Below, piece after piece: positions 24,529-33,481 of a stretch of DNA of 64,000 nucleotides (positions are counted from its first letter, which is position 1; every line of letters starts with the position of its first letter). Below the pieces are notes generated by a model. It was not told the origin of the DNA. It made no database searches and was given only the letters and a program-made list of their open reading frames with translations. Location: the NCBI GenBank assembly GCA_963816725.1, contig CAWFMC010000010.1, positions 248,001-312,000 on the forward strand. Direction: 5' to 3'. The translations under genes and the position numbers were made by a program. The DNA comes from CAVSUB01 sp963816725 (GTDB lineage Bacteria; Acidobacteriota; Vicinamibacteria; Vicinamibacterales; 2-12-FULL-66-21).

Positions 24529-25851
24529 CTACCGTATGCCCGCCGATCGGGCCAGCTGGACGGCAGCGTTCCGGGCGGTGGCGGCCACGGCAAGAACGTC
24601 CACACGCGTGAGCGCAAAGTCATCGACCAGAACCTCGCCGTCCACCATCGTCAGGCGGACATCGGGACCGCGTGCGGCATACACGAGCGTGGACCACGGA
24701 TCGCGGTCGGGCTGGAGATGCGGCCGATCCCGATCGATTGCGATCAGGTCGGCGCGTTTGCCCGGTTCGATCGAGCCAATCTGGTCCTCGAGACCGAGCG
24801 CGCGGGCGCCGCCGCGGGTGGCCATCCACAACACCTCGCGCGCGGGCAGGGCACCGGGGCCGCGGCGGACGGCCTGGAGTGTGGCCGCGAGCCGCATCTC
24901 CTCGAACATGTCGAGCCGGTTGTTGCAGGCCGCCCCGTCGGCTCCGAGCGAAACCGAGACCCCGCGGGCCAGCAGCTCGGGCACCGGCGCGATGCCGGAT
25001 CCAAGCTTCAGGTTCGAACCGGGGCAGTGCAGGACCTTCACGCCGCGGTCGGCGATCAGCGCCTGCTCGGCTTCGTCGACCCAGACGCAGTGCGCCGCGC
25101 ACAGGCGCGGGGTCGCAAGTCCGGTGCGCTCCAGATACTCGACGTTGCCGGCGCCGCCCGACAGCCGTCGCACGACTTCGACTTCATCACGCGACTCCGA
25201 GGCGTGCGTGTGCACGAGCACGTCATGCTGCGCGGAGAGCGCGGCGACCGCTTCGAGCAGCTCGCGGGTGCAGGAGACCGCGAAGCGCGGCGCGAACGCG
25301 ACACGCAGCCGCCCGCCCGCGGCGCCATGCCACCGCCGATGGAGGGCGAGGCTTTCATCCACCGATGGCTGCAGGCGCTCGTGGAGGCGCTGTGGTGCCT
25401 CGCCGGCCGCGTCCATCATGCATTTCCCCACCGTCGCCCGAAGACCGCATGCCGCGAGCTCCTCGAGCACCGCGTCCGTCTCGTGCACCGTCTCCATCGT
25501 CAGCACCGTGGTGGTGCCCGAGAGGAGCAGTTCGGCCGCGGCGAGCTGGGTTGCGGCACGGAGCGTCGCCGCCGTGTGGGCCGCTTCGAGCGGCCAGACG
25601 CGGAGCCGCAGCCAGTCGAGCAGCGGCAGATCGTCCGCGAACGATCGAAAGAGCGTCTGGCACAAATGGACGTGCGTCTGCACGAACCCCGGCAGGATGT
25701 AGGCGCCGCGGACGTCGATCACGTGATCCGCTGATTCCCCGACCGCACCGACCGCGGCGATCGCCCCGTTCCGCACCAGCACGTCCCCCTCGACGATCTC
25801 CCGCGCGTCGTTCATCGTGAGGATGGTGGCGTTGCGGAGGAGAACGCTCAT
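24529..25851 (-). CDS. ATZ/TRZ-family amidohydrolase (MTA/SAH deaminase-like)
   Basis: Metal-dependent deaminase of the amidohydrolase superfamily, 440 residues. Metal ligands are seen in LPGFVQTHVHLCQT (HxH near 59-61), VHTHASES, CAAHCVWVDEAE and the Asp of SLGADGAACNNRLDMFEEMR, the last very like methylthioadenosine/S-adenosylhomocysteine deaminases. The C-terminal strand has GSIEPGKRADLIAID. Neighbouring XdhC would also fit a purine (guanine or 8-oxoguanine) deaminase. The substrate cannot be fixed from sequence. Confidence 0.87.
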   Translation of the reverse strand: MSVLLRNATILTMNDAREIVEGDVLVRNGAIAAVGAVGESADHVIDVRGAYILPGFVQTHVHLCQTLFRSFADDLPLLDWLRLRVWPLEAAHTAATLRAATQLAAAELLLSGTTTVLTMETVHETDAVLEELAACGLRATVGKCMMDAAGEAPQRLHERLQPSVDESLALHRRWHGAAGGRLRVAFAPRFAVSCTRELLEAVAALSAQHDVLVHTHASESRDEVEVVRRLSGGAGNVEYLERTGLATPRLCAAHCVWVDEAEQALIADRGVKVLHCPGSNLKLGSGIAPVPELLARGVSVSLGADGAACNNRLDMFEEMRLAATLQAVRRGPGALPAREVLWMATRGGARALGLEDQIGSIEPGKRADLIAIDRDRPHLQPDRDPWSTLVYAARGPDVRLTMVDGEVLVDDFALTRVDVLAVAATARNAAVQLARSAGIR

Positions 25852-25855
25852 GAAG

Positions 25856-25940
25856 GGTTCATGAGGTTCATGGGGTTCATGAGGTGCATGCGGTTCGCTT
25901 GAACGGGTTCAAGGTTCAAGGTTCAGGGTTCAAGGTTCAG
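25856..25940. repeat. mixed array: 9-mers GGTTCATGN then 7-mers GGTTCAA/G
   Basis: Five 9-bp units of GGTTCATGN type (25856-25900) are followed, after 5 bp, by five 7-bp units of GGTTCAA or GGTTCAG (25906-25940). The array fills the whole amidohydrolase-xdhC gap and runs into the end of xdhC, whose TGA stop codon (25937-25939, minus strand) is part of the last repeat. Confidence 0.85.
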
Positions 25941-26761
25941 CGGGCGGGAGGTTTGCGCTTGAGTGTCATGGAGAGCGCGCTGGTGTCGACGCCGCGGCGG
26001 ACGGCGATCAGCTGGGCAACGATGCTGATGGCGATTTCGGCGGGCGTGACGGCGCCGATTTCGAGGCCGATCGGGGCGTGAATGCGGTCGAGTGACTCCC
26101 GCGGCACGCCCTCTTCGATGAGCGCCTCGGTGATGCGGATGATCTTGGCCTTGCTGCCGATCAGGCCCAGGTAGGCGAGTGGGCGGCTGGCGAGGGCGCG
26201 CAGCGCGTCGAGGTCGGCGTTGTGGCCGCGCGTGACGATCACGGCGTAGGCGGAGGCGGGGATGGCGGCCTGCGCCAACCACTCTGCGATCGGTTCGACG
26301 ATCACGTCGTCTGCCCGCGGGAAGCGTTCGCGGTTGGCGAACTTCTCGCGGTCGTCGACCACGTGGAGACGGAACCCGGCGGTCTGAGCCAGCTCGGCGA
26401 CGTGCCACCCAACGTGGCCCGCGCCGATGATGTAGAGGTGCGGCGCTGGTGCGAGCGGGTCGACGTGGACGTCCATCTGGCCGCCGCACACCAGCCCGTT
26501 TTCCTGCGCGAAGTCGTCGTTGAGATCGTAGTGGAGGAGCGTGCCGCGTCCGGTGGCGATCGCGTCGCGCGCTTTCCAGAACGCGTCGTTCTCGTAACAC
26601 CCGCCGCCGATGGTGCCGACCGTGCGGCCGTCGGCGAACACCAGCATCTTCGCCCCCGCGCGCTGCGGCGTGGAGCCATTGGCCCGGACGACGGTGACGA
26701 GCGCGGCCGCCTCGCCGCGCGCGAGCGCATCGGCGGCGGCGGCCAGGACCTCTTCGTTCAG
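25937..26761 (-). CDS. xdhC: XdhC/CoxI-family molybdenum-enzyme maturation factor
   Basis: XdhC-like proteins bind molybdenum cofactor and aid its sulfuration and insertion into xanthine dehydrogenase-type hydroxylases. N-terminal domain: VTVVRANGSTPQRAGAKM, GTIGGGCYENDAFW (conserved Cys) and CGGQMDVHVDPL. The C-terminal Rossmann domain has YIIGAGHVGWHVAELAQ. The first ATG (26647) would remove the conserved VVRANGS block. The frame is open further up with no ATG, GTG or TTG before the ppiC stop. The best start is CTG at 26761, overlapping that stop as CTGA. About 274 residues. No molybdenum hydroxylase gene is in the window. Confidence 0.85.
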   Translation of the reverse strand: MNEEVLAAAADALARGEAAALVTVVRANGSTPQRAGAKMLVFADGRTVGTIGGGCYENDAFWKARDAIATGRGTLLHYDLNDDFAQENGLVCGGQMDVHVDPLAPAPHLYIIGAGHVGWHVAELAQTAGFRLHVVDDREKFANRERFPRADDVIVEPIAEWLAQAAIPASAYAVIVTRGHNADLDALRALASRPLAYLGLIGSKAKIIRITEALIEEGVPRESLDRIHAPIGLEIGAVTPAEIAISIVAQLIAVRRGVDTSALSMTLKRKPPAR

Positions 26762-27843
26762 ATCAGGACCTCGATCTTGGATTTCTGCTTCAGCGCGGCG
26801 ATGAACTCGTCGGCCTTGGCCTGCTTCTTCTGGTTCGAGATGTACTGCTTCACGCGGTCGTTGACCTCGGCCAGCGGCACCGTCGCGGCATCCTTGTGCT
26901 CGACCGCCTTGATGATGTGGTAGCCGAACTGCGTGGTCACGACACCGCTGATCTCGCCGGGCTTGAGCGCGAACGCCGCCTCGTCGAAGGCCGGCACCAT
27001 CTGGCCGCGCGGGAAGAACCCGAGGTCCCCGCCCTGGGCAGCGCTGCCGTCGGCGGAGTTCTCCTTCGCGAGCTTGGCGAAGTCCTCCCCGGCCCGGGCC
27101 CGCTTGAGGAGACTCTCGATGCGCGCCTTGGCCTTCTGCTTGGTGGCGGCGTCGGCCCCCTCGTCCACGCGGATCAGGATGTGGCTGGCGCGCATGGTCT
27201 CGCCCTGCTTGAACTTGTCCGGATTCTTCTCGTAAAACTCCTTCGCTTCCGCGTCGGAGGCGCCGGGAGTGGTCGAGACCTCGGCGTCGACCATCTTGCT
27301 GATGAGGAGGTTGTCACGGGTGTCGGCGCGCAGGCGGTCGAGCGTCATGCTCCGCTCGCCGAGCGCCTTCTTGAACGCCTCCTCGTTGGGGAACTGGCCC
27401 TGCATCTGCTTGAGCCGGTCCTCGACTTCAGCGTCCGTGGCGGTGACCTTGCGGTTCTTGGCTTCCTGCGACAGCACCGTGAACGTGATCAGGCGGTCGA
27501 GCGTGCCGCGAATCACCTCGTCGCGACGGTCGGCGGGGATCGGACCCTGGCCGAGCTCCATGTCGCGAATCATCATCTCGAAGTCGGTCTTCCGCACCGG
27601 CTGACCGTTGACCTTCGCAAGGACCTCGGGCAGTTGCGCGGGCACCGGCTTGGCCGCGGCCGGGGCGGCGGGTGCGGCCGCTGCGCCGGCGGTTGGTGTG
27701 GGCGCTGCGCTGGAGGTTGGTGTGGCGGCGGCGCCCGGCGCAGGCGTGGTGGCGGCGGCTGCAGACGCGGGTGCGGGAGACTTGCGGCAGGCTGCGGCTG
27801 GTACGAGGGCAGCCGCCAGCACGAACAGGCAGAGTGGTTTCAC
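26758..27843 (-). CDS. PpiC-type peptidyl-prolyl isomerase lipoprotein (SurA/PrsA-like)
   Basis: Periplasmic foldase with a parvulin domain, 361 residues. Signal peptide MKPLCLFVLAAALVPAA with lipobox AAAC (Cys19), so probably membrane-anchored. Residues about 22-70 are an Ala/Pro/Thr linker. A SurA_N-like helical region (about 75-200) follows, then the parvulin core: ASHILIRVDEGAD, AKLAKENSADGSAAQGGDLGFF and GVVTTQFGYHIIKAVE. It probably helps outer-membrane or cell-wall protein folding and follows the PBP gene on the same strand. Confidence 0.92.
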   Translation of the reverse strand: MKPLCLFVLAAALVPAAACRKSPAPASAAAATTPAPGAAATPTSSAAPTPTAGAAAAPAAPAAAKPVPAQLPEVLAKVNGQPVRKTDFEMMIRDMELGQGPIPADRRDEVIRGTLDRLITFTVLSQEAKNRKVTATDAEVEDRLKQMQGQFPNEEAFKKALGERSMTLDRLRADTRDNLLISKMVDAEVSTTPGASDAEAKEFYEKNPDKFKQGETMRASHILIRVDEGADAATKQKAKARIESLLKRARAGEDFAKLAKENSADGSAAQGGDLGFFPRGQMVPAFDEAAFALKPGEISGVVTTQFGYHIIKAVEHKDAATVPLAEVNDRVKQYISNQKKQAKADEFIAALKQKSKIEVLI

Positions 27844-27903
27844 AGAGTAATCCTGAAGTGATCGGCAGGGCTTGGGGCCTGCAGTGTAAACCTTGATTGT
27901 AGC

Positions 27904-30303
27904 CTAACCGCCGCCGTCGCCGAAGGCGTGAAGCGGGCACACCTGGGTGGGCTGGGTGCCAGGGGCGAACGCCTCGTGGAACGTCCGCGGGCAGGCCGGC
28001 GACGCGAGGAAGCCGGTGTCGCGGTCGATGTCCGCATAGACGATGTCGTCAGGGGCTTCGAACGGCAGGTTGGGATGGCCGGCCAGGGCGCGCAGCATGA
28101 ACGCCGTCCAGATCGGGAGCGCGGCCTGCGTTCCGCTGAGCCCCAGCGGCTGATTGTCGTCGAGACCGACCCACACGACGGTCAGCAACTCGGGCGTGAA
28201 CCCGACGAACCAGGCGTCACGCAGATCGTTGGTCGTGCCGGACTTGCCGGCGGCGTCGAGCGCGAACCCGGCGGCGCGCGCGCCGGCGCCCGTCCCTTCG
28301 TTGATCACGCTGCGCATCATGTTGGTGACGAGGAAGGTCGAATCCTTGTCGGCGACCTCTTTGGTGGCCGGCACCTGCACCTTCAGATCCCGACCGCCGC
28401 TGACCAGGCGCTTCAGCGCCACGAGGGGGTGCAGCGTGCCGCCACCAGGGAAAATCGTGTAGGCGGACGCAATCTCGAACGGCGTCGCCTCGAACACGCC
28501 GAGCGCGATCGAGGGGTACGGGCGGGGCGGCGTGCCGGCGCCGACCTTCCGCCACAGCGCCGCGACGTGGTCGTATCCGGCCGCTTCCGCGACCTTGACC
28601 GCCACGATGTTGCGCGACAGCGCGAGCGCCCGCCGCAGCGTCACGGGACCGTCGAACTCGCCGTCGTAGTTGCCCGGTTCCCACGACTGGTCGTTGAACG
28701 AGAACGTGGTCGGCTCGTCGGGCAACACCGTCGCCGCGGTCACGTCGGTGCGGCGCTCTTCGCGCGCGTGCTCGAAGGCCGCGAGGTAGACGAACGGCTT
28801 GAACACCGAGCCAGGCTGGCGGCGCGCCGCGGTCGCGCGGTCGTACTGCGACTGGTTGTACGACCGTCCGCCGACCATCGCGAGGATCTCGCCGGTGCGC
28901 GGATCCACGGCCAGCAGCGCCGCCTGCGCGCGCTGCCGCTTGCGTTTCGCCAGGATCTCGTCCACGCGCGTCAGGCCGTCACGGACCGCGTCCTGCGCGA
29001 CCTTCTGCAGGTGCAGGTCGAGCGTCGTATACGCGTCGACGGTGCCGGCGTACTGCTTGTAATGATCCTGCAGCTCCTGGCTGACGAAGTCGACGAAGTA
29101 CGGCGCTTCCGACTCCAGCGCCCGGGCCACGACCTGCAGCGGCTCCCGCGCGGCGCGGTCGGCATCGGCGGCGCTGATGAACCCGCTGTCCGCCATCGCG
29201 TGGAGGACCACGTTGCGGCGCTCGCGCGATCGGTCGGGATTGTTGAAGGGCGAGAGCCGCGGTGGTGACTGGATGGTTCCGGCGATGGTCGCCGCCTCGG
29301 TCAGGGACAGGTTGGAGACGTCCTTGCCAAAGAACAGCCTGGCCGCTTCGGCCACACCGTGGACCGCGAACGAGCCGCGCTGCCCGAGCCACACGTCATT
29401 CAGATACAGCTCGAGCACCTGCGCCTTCGACAGCCGGCGTTCCAGCACGACCGACATGAACCATTCGGTCATCTTGCGGCGCAGGCTGCGCTCCTGCGTC
29501 AGGAACGTGTTCTTGACCAGCTGCTGCGTCAGGGTCGAGCCGCCGCGCATGTATTCGGTCCGGCCGAACACGTTGTCCGACACGGCCGCGACGATGGCGA
29601 TCGGGTCGATCCCGGGATGCTCGTAGAAGCGCCGGTCCTCGATCGCGAGGACCGCGTTCACCATGTGCGGCGGGATCGACGCCAGCGGCACGTCGCGCCG
29701 CTTCTCGCGCCCGGTCGGGGTGAGTGCGGTGATGAGTGGCGCCCCGAGCGTCAGGTCGGACAGCTTCGAGGCGCCGCCAATCACGTCGATCCGGTCGATG
29801 ACCGCCGGTTCGGCGTCCTTCGCCTTCTTGCCCCCGAAGGTGATCCGGACCTGCTTGTCCTTGAGCGGGCCGTCGTTCGGCACCAGCACGATGGTGTCCC
29901 GGCCGATGGCGAACTCGCCCGCCTGTTCGACCGCGGGCCGGTTCGAATAGCTGAGATCGTTGAGACGGTCGACCATCTGGTGGGGCGACAGCGACTGGCC
30001 GCGATGGAGCTCGAACGGGCGGGCGAAGACGCGGGGATCGACGCGCTGCATCTCGCCATGGATCCGGGCGTCGATCATGCGCGAGAAGACGACGTAGTAG
30101 TAGCCCATCACCGCGCAGACGAGCAGCAGCGGGCCGGAGAAGCCGACCAGCGCGAAGAACTTCCAGCCCCGCTTGCGGCGCGGGCGCACGGGTTTCTTGC
30201 GGGCCGCGGGCTTCGCGGCAGCCGGACGGGCAGATGGTGTGGGCACGGGTGGAGACCCGCCGCATGCGCCCGATCGTCGGACGCGAAACCCGGCGGTGGT
30301 CAC
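27904..30303 (-). CDS. bifunctional penicillin-binding protein, PBP1b-like
   Basis: Inner-membrane peptidoglycan synthase, 799 residues, GTG start. A basic Pro/Ala-rich cytosolic tail (1-47) and one TM helix (about 49-74) are followed by a UB2H-like region (80-180). The GT51 transglycosylase domain has catalytic Glu222 in IEDRRFYEHPG and the GGSTLTQQLVKN motif. The transpeptidase has SVFK (Ser499/Lys502), SRN (563-565) and KSGT (687-690). All catalytic motifs are intact. The end carries a short tail with two Cys (SPACPRTF, QVCPLHAFGDGGG), which could form a disulfide. Confidence 0.95.
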   Translation of the reverse strand: MTTAGFRVRRSGACGGSPPVPTPSARPAAAKPAARKKPVRPRRKRGWKFFALVGFSGPLLLVCAVMGYYYVVFSRMIDARIHGEMQRVDPRVFARPFELHRGQSLSPHQMVDRLNDLSYSNRPAVEQAGEFAIGRDTIVLVPNDGPLKDKQVRITFGGKKAKDAEPAVIDRIDVIGGASKLSDLTLGAPLITALTPTGREKRRDVPLASIPPHMVNAVLAIEDRRFYEHPGIDPIAIVAAVSDNVFGRTEYMRGGSTLTQQLVKNTFLTQERSLRRKMTEWFMSVVLERRLSKAQVLELYLNDVWLGQRGSFAVHGVAEAARLFFGKDVSNLSLTEAATIAGTIQSPPRLSPFNNPDRSRERRNVVLHAMADSGFISAADADRAAREPLQVVARALESEAPYFVDFVSQELQDHYKQYAGTVDAYTTLDLHLQKVAQDAVRDGLTRVDEILAKRKRQRAQAALLAVDPRTGEILAMVGGRSYNQSQYDRATAARRQPGSVFKPFVYLAAFEHAREERRTDVTAATVLPDEPTTFSFNDQSWEPGNYDGEFDGPVTLRRALALSRNIVAVKVAEAAGYDHVAALWRKVGAGTPPRPYPSIALGVFEATPFEIASAYTIFPGGGTLHPLVALKRLVSGGRDLKVQVPATKEVADKDSTFLVTNMMRSVINEGTGAGARAAGFALDAAGKSGTTNDLRDAWFVGFTPELLTVVWVGLDDNQPLGLSGTQAALPIWTAFMLRALAGHPNLPFEAPDDIVYADIDRDTGFLASPACPRTFHEAFAPGTQPTQVCPLHAFGDGGG

Positions 30304-30441
30304 TCCGATTATCGGCCGAATCGCCGCCTGACATGACGACGTCTAACCGCGGGGAGTGGTGGGGGACGTTCCGGCGGCGTCCATGACCCCAACGCGTGCC
30401 GCTCGTCCGCTGCCATGCCGCGGTGCCGGAAGCACAGATCG

Positions 30442-30508
30442 TATACTGCAAAATTGGCTGGTGTAACGGGTTTCACCCCAATCGATGGGGTCGACGGCTG
30501 CCCTGGAG
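30442..30508 (+). promoter_or_regulatory. leader of the TonB receptor gene
   Basis: A -10-like TATACT (30442-30447) without a clear -35 is followed by a small hairpin, ACCCCA-ATCGA-TGGGGT (30475-30491), and a strong ribosome binding site GGAGG (30504-30508) 8 bp before the ATG. The hairpin is close enough to the RBS to affect initiation, but this is speculation. Confidence 0.4.
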
Positions 30509-30516
30509 GGCACAAC

Positions 30517-33426
30517 ATGAGGCGAGGATTCGGGATTGCAATGCTGATGGCGCTGGCCGCGCTGGTTCTGCCGCACACGGCGGCGGCGCAGGCGCAGGCC
30601 GCTAACGGCAACATCGAAGGCACTGTCCGCGACACCAGCGGCGCGGCGCTGCCCGGGGTGATGGTGACGGTCACGAACATGGAGACCGGCACCTCCCGCA
30701 CGACCACGACGAACACGGACGGCGGCTACCGGGCGCCGCTGCTGCCCCTCGGGCGCTACAAGGTAGCGGCGGAGCTGCAAGGGTTCAGGACGTTCGAGCA
30801 GCAAGGCATCACGCTCTCGGCCGGCCAGACTGCGCTCATCAACGTCGAGCTGACGGTCGGCAACGTGGCCGAGACGATCACCGTCACCGGCGAATCGCCA
30901 GTGGCGCAGCCGGGCAAAATCGATCTCGGCCGGACGATCGGTGAAGGGGAGATCCGCAACCTGCCGCTGGTGTCGCGCAACCCCTACAACTTCGCGTTCC
31001 TGCAGGCCAACGTCACCGGCTACGAGAACAACGAATTCGGTGTGCCGCGCATCAACGCCAACGGCTCGCAGATGCACACCAACTACATGCTCGACGGCAA
31101 CACCAACACCGAGAAGGACCGCGCCGGATTGCGCATGCTGCCGGTTTCGGAGATTCTCGTCCGGGAGGTCAAGGTCATCACCAACGGCTTCGCCCCGGAG
31201 TTCGGGCAGACCACCGGGATGGTCTACAACGCGATCACACCCTCGGGGACCAACGACCTGCATGGCTCGACCAGTTTCCGTTTCCGCCGCAACGCGATGT
31301 CATCGAAGCCGTTCTTCCTGGCCCCGACCGCGCGCAAGCCGGACACGGAGGTCAACGACTTCAATGCCGCGGCTGGCGGCCCGATCGTCCGCGACAAGCT
31401 GCACTTCTTCGGCGCCTACGAGTACGTCGACCGCAGCCTGATCACCGGATCCCAGGTGATCACCGTGGACCCGTCAGCGGCCCAGGAGCTCGGGATCACC
31501 CTGCCGGAGAGCGGCGTGATTCCGGCGCACCAGAAGGTCAACTTCATGTTTGGCAAGGCCGACTACCAGGTCGACACCGCGAATCGCCTGTCGGTCCGCT
31601 ACTTCCTGTTCAAGAACTCGTCGGCCTCCAACATCCCGGGCGGCCTGACAACCCCGGAACAGGCCACCGATTTCACCGATCGCATGGACTCGGCCTCGGC
31701 CCAGCTCGTCTCGACGCTCGGCGCCTCCAAGCTGAACGAGGTCCGCGTGCAGTACGCGCGGCGCCATCAGTTCCGCACGCTGGGAGACACCGCAGTCGAC
31801 GGTCCCGCGATCACCGTTTCGAGCGTCGCCAACTTCGGCGGTCCGCGCCTGGGCGACACGAATTCGGTCGGCTTCGATTTCAACCAGGGCATCTGGCAGG
31901 TGATCGATAACCTGACCTGGCTGCGGGGACAGCACAGCATCAAGACCGGCATCGACGCGCAGTTCATCGCCGACGATCGCGTTCGCGGCGAGCAGTTCCT
32001 ATACACGTTCCCCAACAACGCCGCCTACCTCGCGGCGAAGTCCGGGACGGATCCGTTCGGCTACACGACCCTGCAGCAGCTCTTTGGCCAGCGAGACGCC
32101 AGCTACAACTCCGCGTTCTATGGTCTCTTCGTGCAAGACGATTGGCAAGTCAACGGCCGGCTGAAGGTGCTCTACGGCCTGCGCTACGACCTGTTCGACG
32201 TGCCGCAGGCGCGGACGTTCCCGGCCAACACGCGCTCGGCGGATTTCACGATCGACAAGAACAACATCGGCCCGCGGGCCGGTCTATCGTGGTCGCTGGA
32301 CGAGCGGGCCACGACCGTGCTGCGCGCCTCGGCCGGGCTGATGTACGAGCCGCCGCTGCTCGACTTCTACGACAACGCGATCCTCAACAACGGCGACCCG
32401 ATCAGCTATACGGTGTCACTGAACGGCACGTCGGCCGGAGCGCCTGCGTTCCCGAACAGCCTCGCCTCCACGCCACCCGGCTTCGTGCTGCCGCGGCAGA
32501 GCATCTCCGCCGTGTCGCCTGACTTCCGCACCCAATCCGCCTGGCTGACCAACGTGCAGCTCGAACGCGCGGTGAGGTCGGACGTGGCGGTGGCGGTCGG
32601 TTACGTCAACTCGATCGGCCGCGATCTGCCCGTCCAGATGGACGAGAACCTGATCCCGACCGGCGCGACGCTGGCAGACGGCCGGCCGATCTACAGCACG
32701 GCCGTGAGCCCGGCCACGCGGGTCGATCCGACGTTCAATCACATCAACGTGTTCGAGTCGATCGGCGAGTCCACCTACAACGCCTTCACCGCGACGGTGA
32801 CCAAGCGCATGACACATGGCTGGCAGGCCCAGGCGACGTATACCCTGGCCCGCGGCGTCGACACCGCGCCGCTGACCGGGACCTTCGTGGTCGGCAGCGG
32901 TGACGACCGGGTGTCCGACCCCTCCAATCTCGAACGCGACCGCGGCGTCACCCCGTTCAACCAGACGCACACGTTCTCGTTGTCCACCGTTCTGGCGCCC
33001 ACGGTCAGCGGCACCGGGTTCGGCCCGGCGCTCCTGAACAACAACCAGCTCGGGGTGATTCTCCAGAACAACAGCGGCCTGCCGTTCAACATCCGCTCGA
33101 ACCTCGATTTGAACGCGGACGGCGTCACCAACGATCGGCCGCTCGATCTCGAGCGCAACGCCGGCCGTCTCGGTCGCGTCCTGAACCTGGACCTGCGCTA
33201 CTCGCGCTTCGTGCCGCTGTCCGCGGCCCGTCGCCTGGAGCTGTTCTTCGAGGCCAAGAACCTGTTCAACACCCAGAACATCTCCGGCGTGAACCGGGTC
33301 GTGACCACCAGCGCCGCCGGCGTGCCCGTGTCGCCCATCTTGATCGAAGGCTCCGCTTACCCCGACGCCGGGAAGAGCGGATACGACCAGCGCCAGATGC
33401 AGCTCGGGCTCAAGTTCCTGTTCTAG
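30517..33426 (+). CDS. Oar-like TonB-dependent outer-membrane receptor
   Basis: 969 residues from the ATG at 30517, chosen for its RBS and signal peptide (MRRGFGIAMLMALAALVL, cleavage near AAAQA). A carboxypeptidase-regulatory (CarboxypepD_reg) domain at about 30-110 starts NGNIEGTVRDTSGAALPGV and ends AETITVTGESP. A plug domain follows with IRNLPLVSRNPYNF. The barrel is rich in alternating polar/aromatic strands and ends in the aromatic LGLKFLF. Such receptors import large ligands, often oligosaccharides or peptides; no ligand is evident here. A stem-loop follows the stop. Confidence 0.92.
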   Translation: MRRGFGIAMLMALAALVLPHTAAAQAQAANGNIEGTVRDTSGAALPGVMVTVTNMETGTSRTTTTNTDGGYRAPLLPLGRYKVAAELQGFRTFEQQGITLSAGQTALINVELTVGNVAETITVTGESPVAQPGKIDLGRTIGEGEIRNLPLVSRNPYNFAFLQANVTGYENNEFGVPRINANGSQMHTNYMLDGNTNTEKDRAGLRMLPVSEILVREVKVITNGFAPEFGQTTGMVYNAITPSGTNDLHGSTSFRFRRNAMSSKPFFLAPTARKPDTEVNDFNAAAGGPIVRDKLHFFGAYEYVDRSLITGSQVITVDPSAAQELGITLPESGVIPAHQKVNFMFGKADYQVDTANRLSVRYFLFKNSSASNIPGGLTTPEQATDFTDRMDSASAQLVSTLGASKLNEVRVQYARRHQFRTLGDTAVDGPAITVSSVANFGGPRLGDTNSVGFDFNQGIWQVIDNLTWLRGQHSIKTGIDAQFIADDRVRGEQFLYTFPNNAAYLAAKSGTDPFGYTTLQQLFGQRDASYNSAFYGLFVQDDWQVNGRLKVLYGLRYDLFDVPQARTFPANTRSADFTIDKNNIGPRAGLSWSLDERATTVLRASAGLMYEPPLLDFYDNAILNNGDPISYTVSLNGTSAGAPAFPNSLASTPPGFVLPRQSISAVSPDFRTQSAWLTNVQLERAVRSDVAVAVGYVNSIGRDLPVQMDENLIPTGATLADGRPIYSTAVSPATRVDPTFNHINVFESIGESTYNAFTATVTKRMTHGWQAQATYTLARGVDTAPLTGTFVVGSGDDRVSDPSNLERDRGVTPFNQTHTFSLSTVLAPTVSGTGFGPALLNNNQLGVILQNNSGLPFNIRSNLDLNADGVTNDRPLDLERNAGRLGRVLNLDLRYSRFVPLSAARRLELFFEAKNLFNTQNISGVNRVVTTSAAGVPVSPILIEGSAYPDAGKSGYDQRQMQLGLKFLF

Positions 33427-33434
33427 ACGAAAGG

Positions 33435-33463
33435 GGTCGCGAGGCGGGTTTCGCCTCGCGGCC
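33435..33463 (+). terminator. stem-loop after the TonB receptor gene
   Basis: GGTCGCGAGGCG pairs with CGCCTCGCGGCC (12 bp, one G-T wobble) around a GGTTT loop, 8 bp after the stop. It is followed by GC-rich sequence rather than a U-run, so termination would be factor-assisted or the hairpin serves as 3'-end protection. Confidence 0.5.
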
Positions 33464-33481
33464 CGACCTGCTACCGGCGCC

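Noticed and set aside
25856..25940. CRISPR array
   Set aside because: Units are 7-9 bp with no spacers, there are no 23-40 bp repeats, and no cas genes are present.
25937..26647. Short xdhC starting at the first ATG
   Set aside because: It would delete the conserved N-terminal block that precedes GTIGGGC, which is encoded in the same open frame upstream.
30309..31263. Minus-strand frames over the start of the TonB receptor
   Set aside because: No homology and low-complexity composition; the + strand gene has signal peptide, RBS and domain structure.
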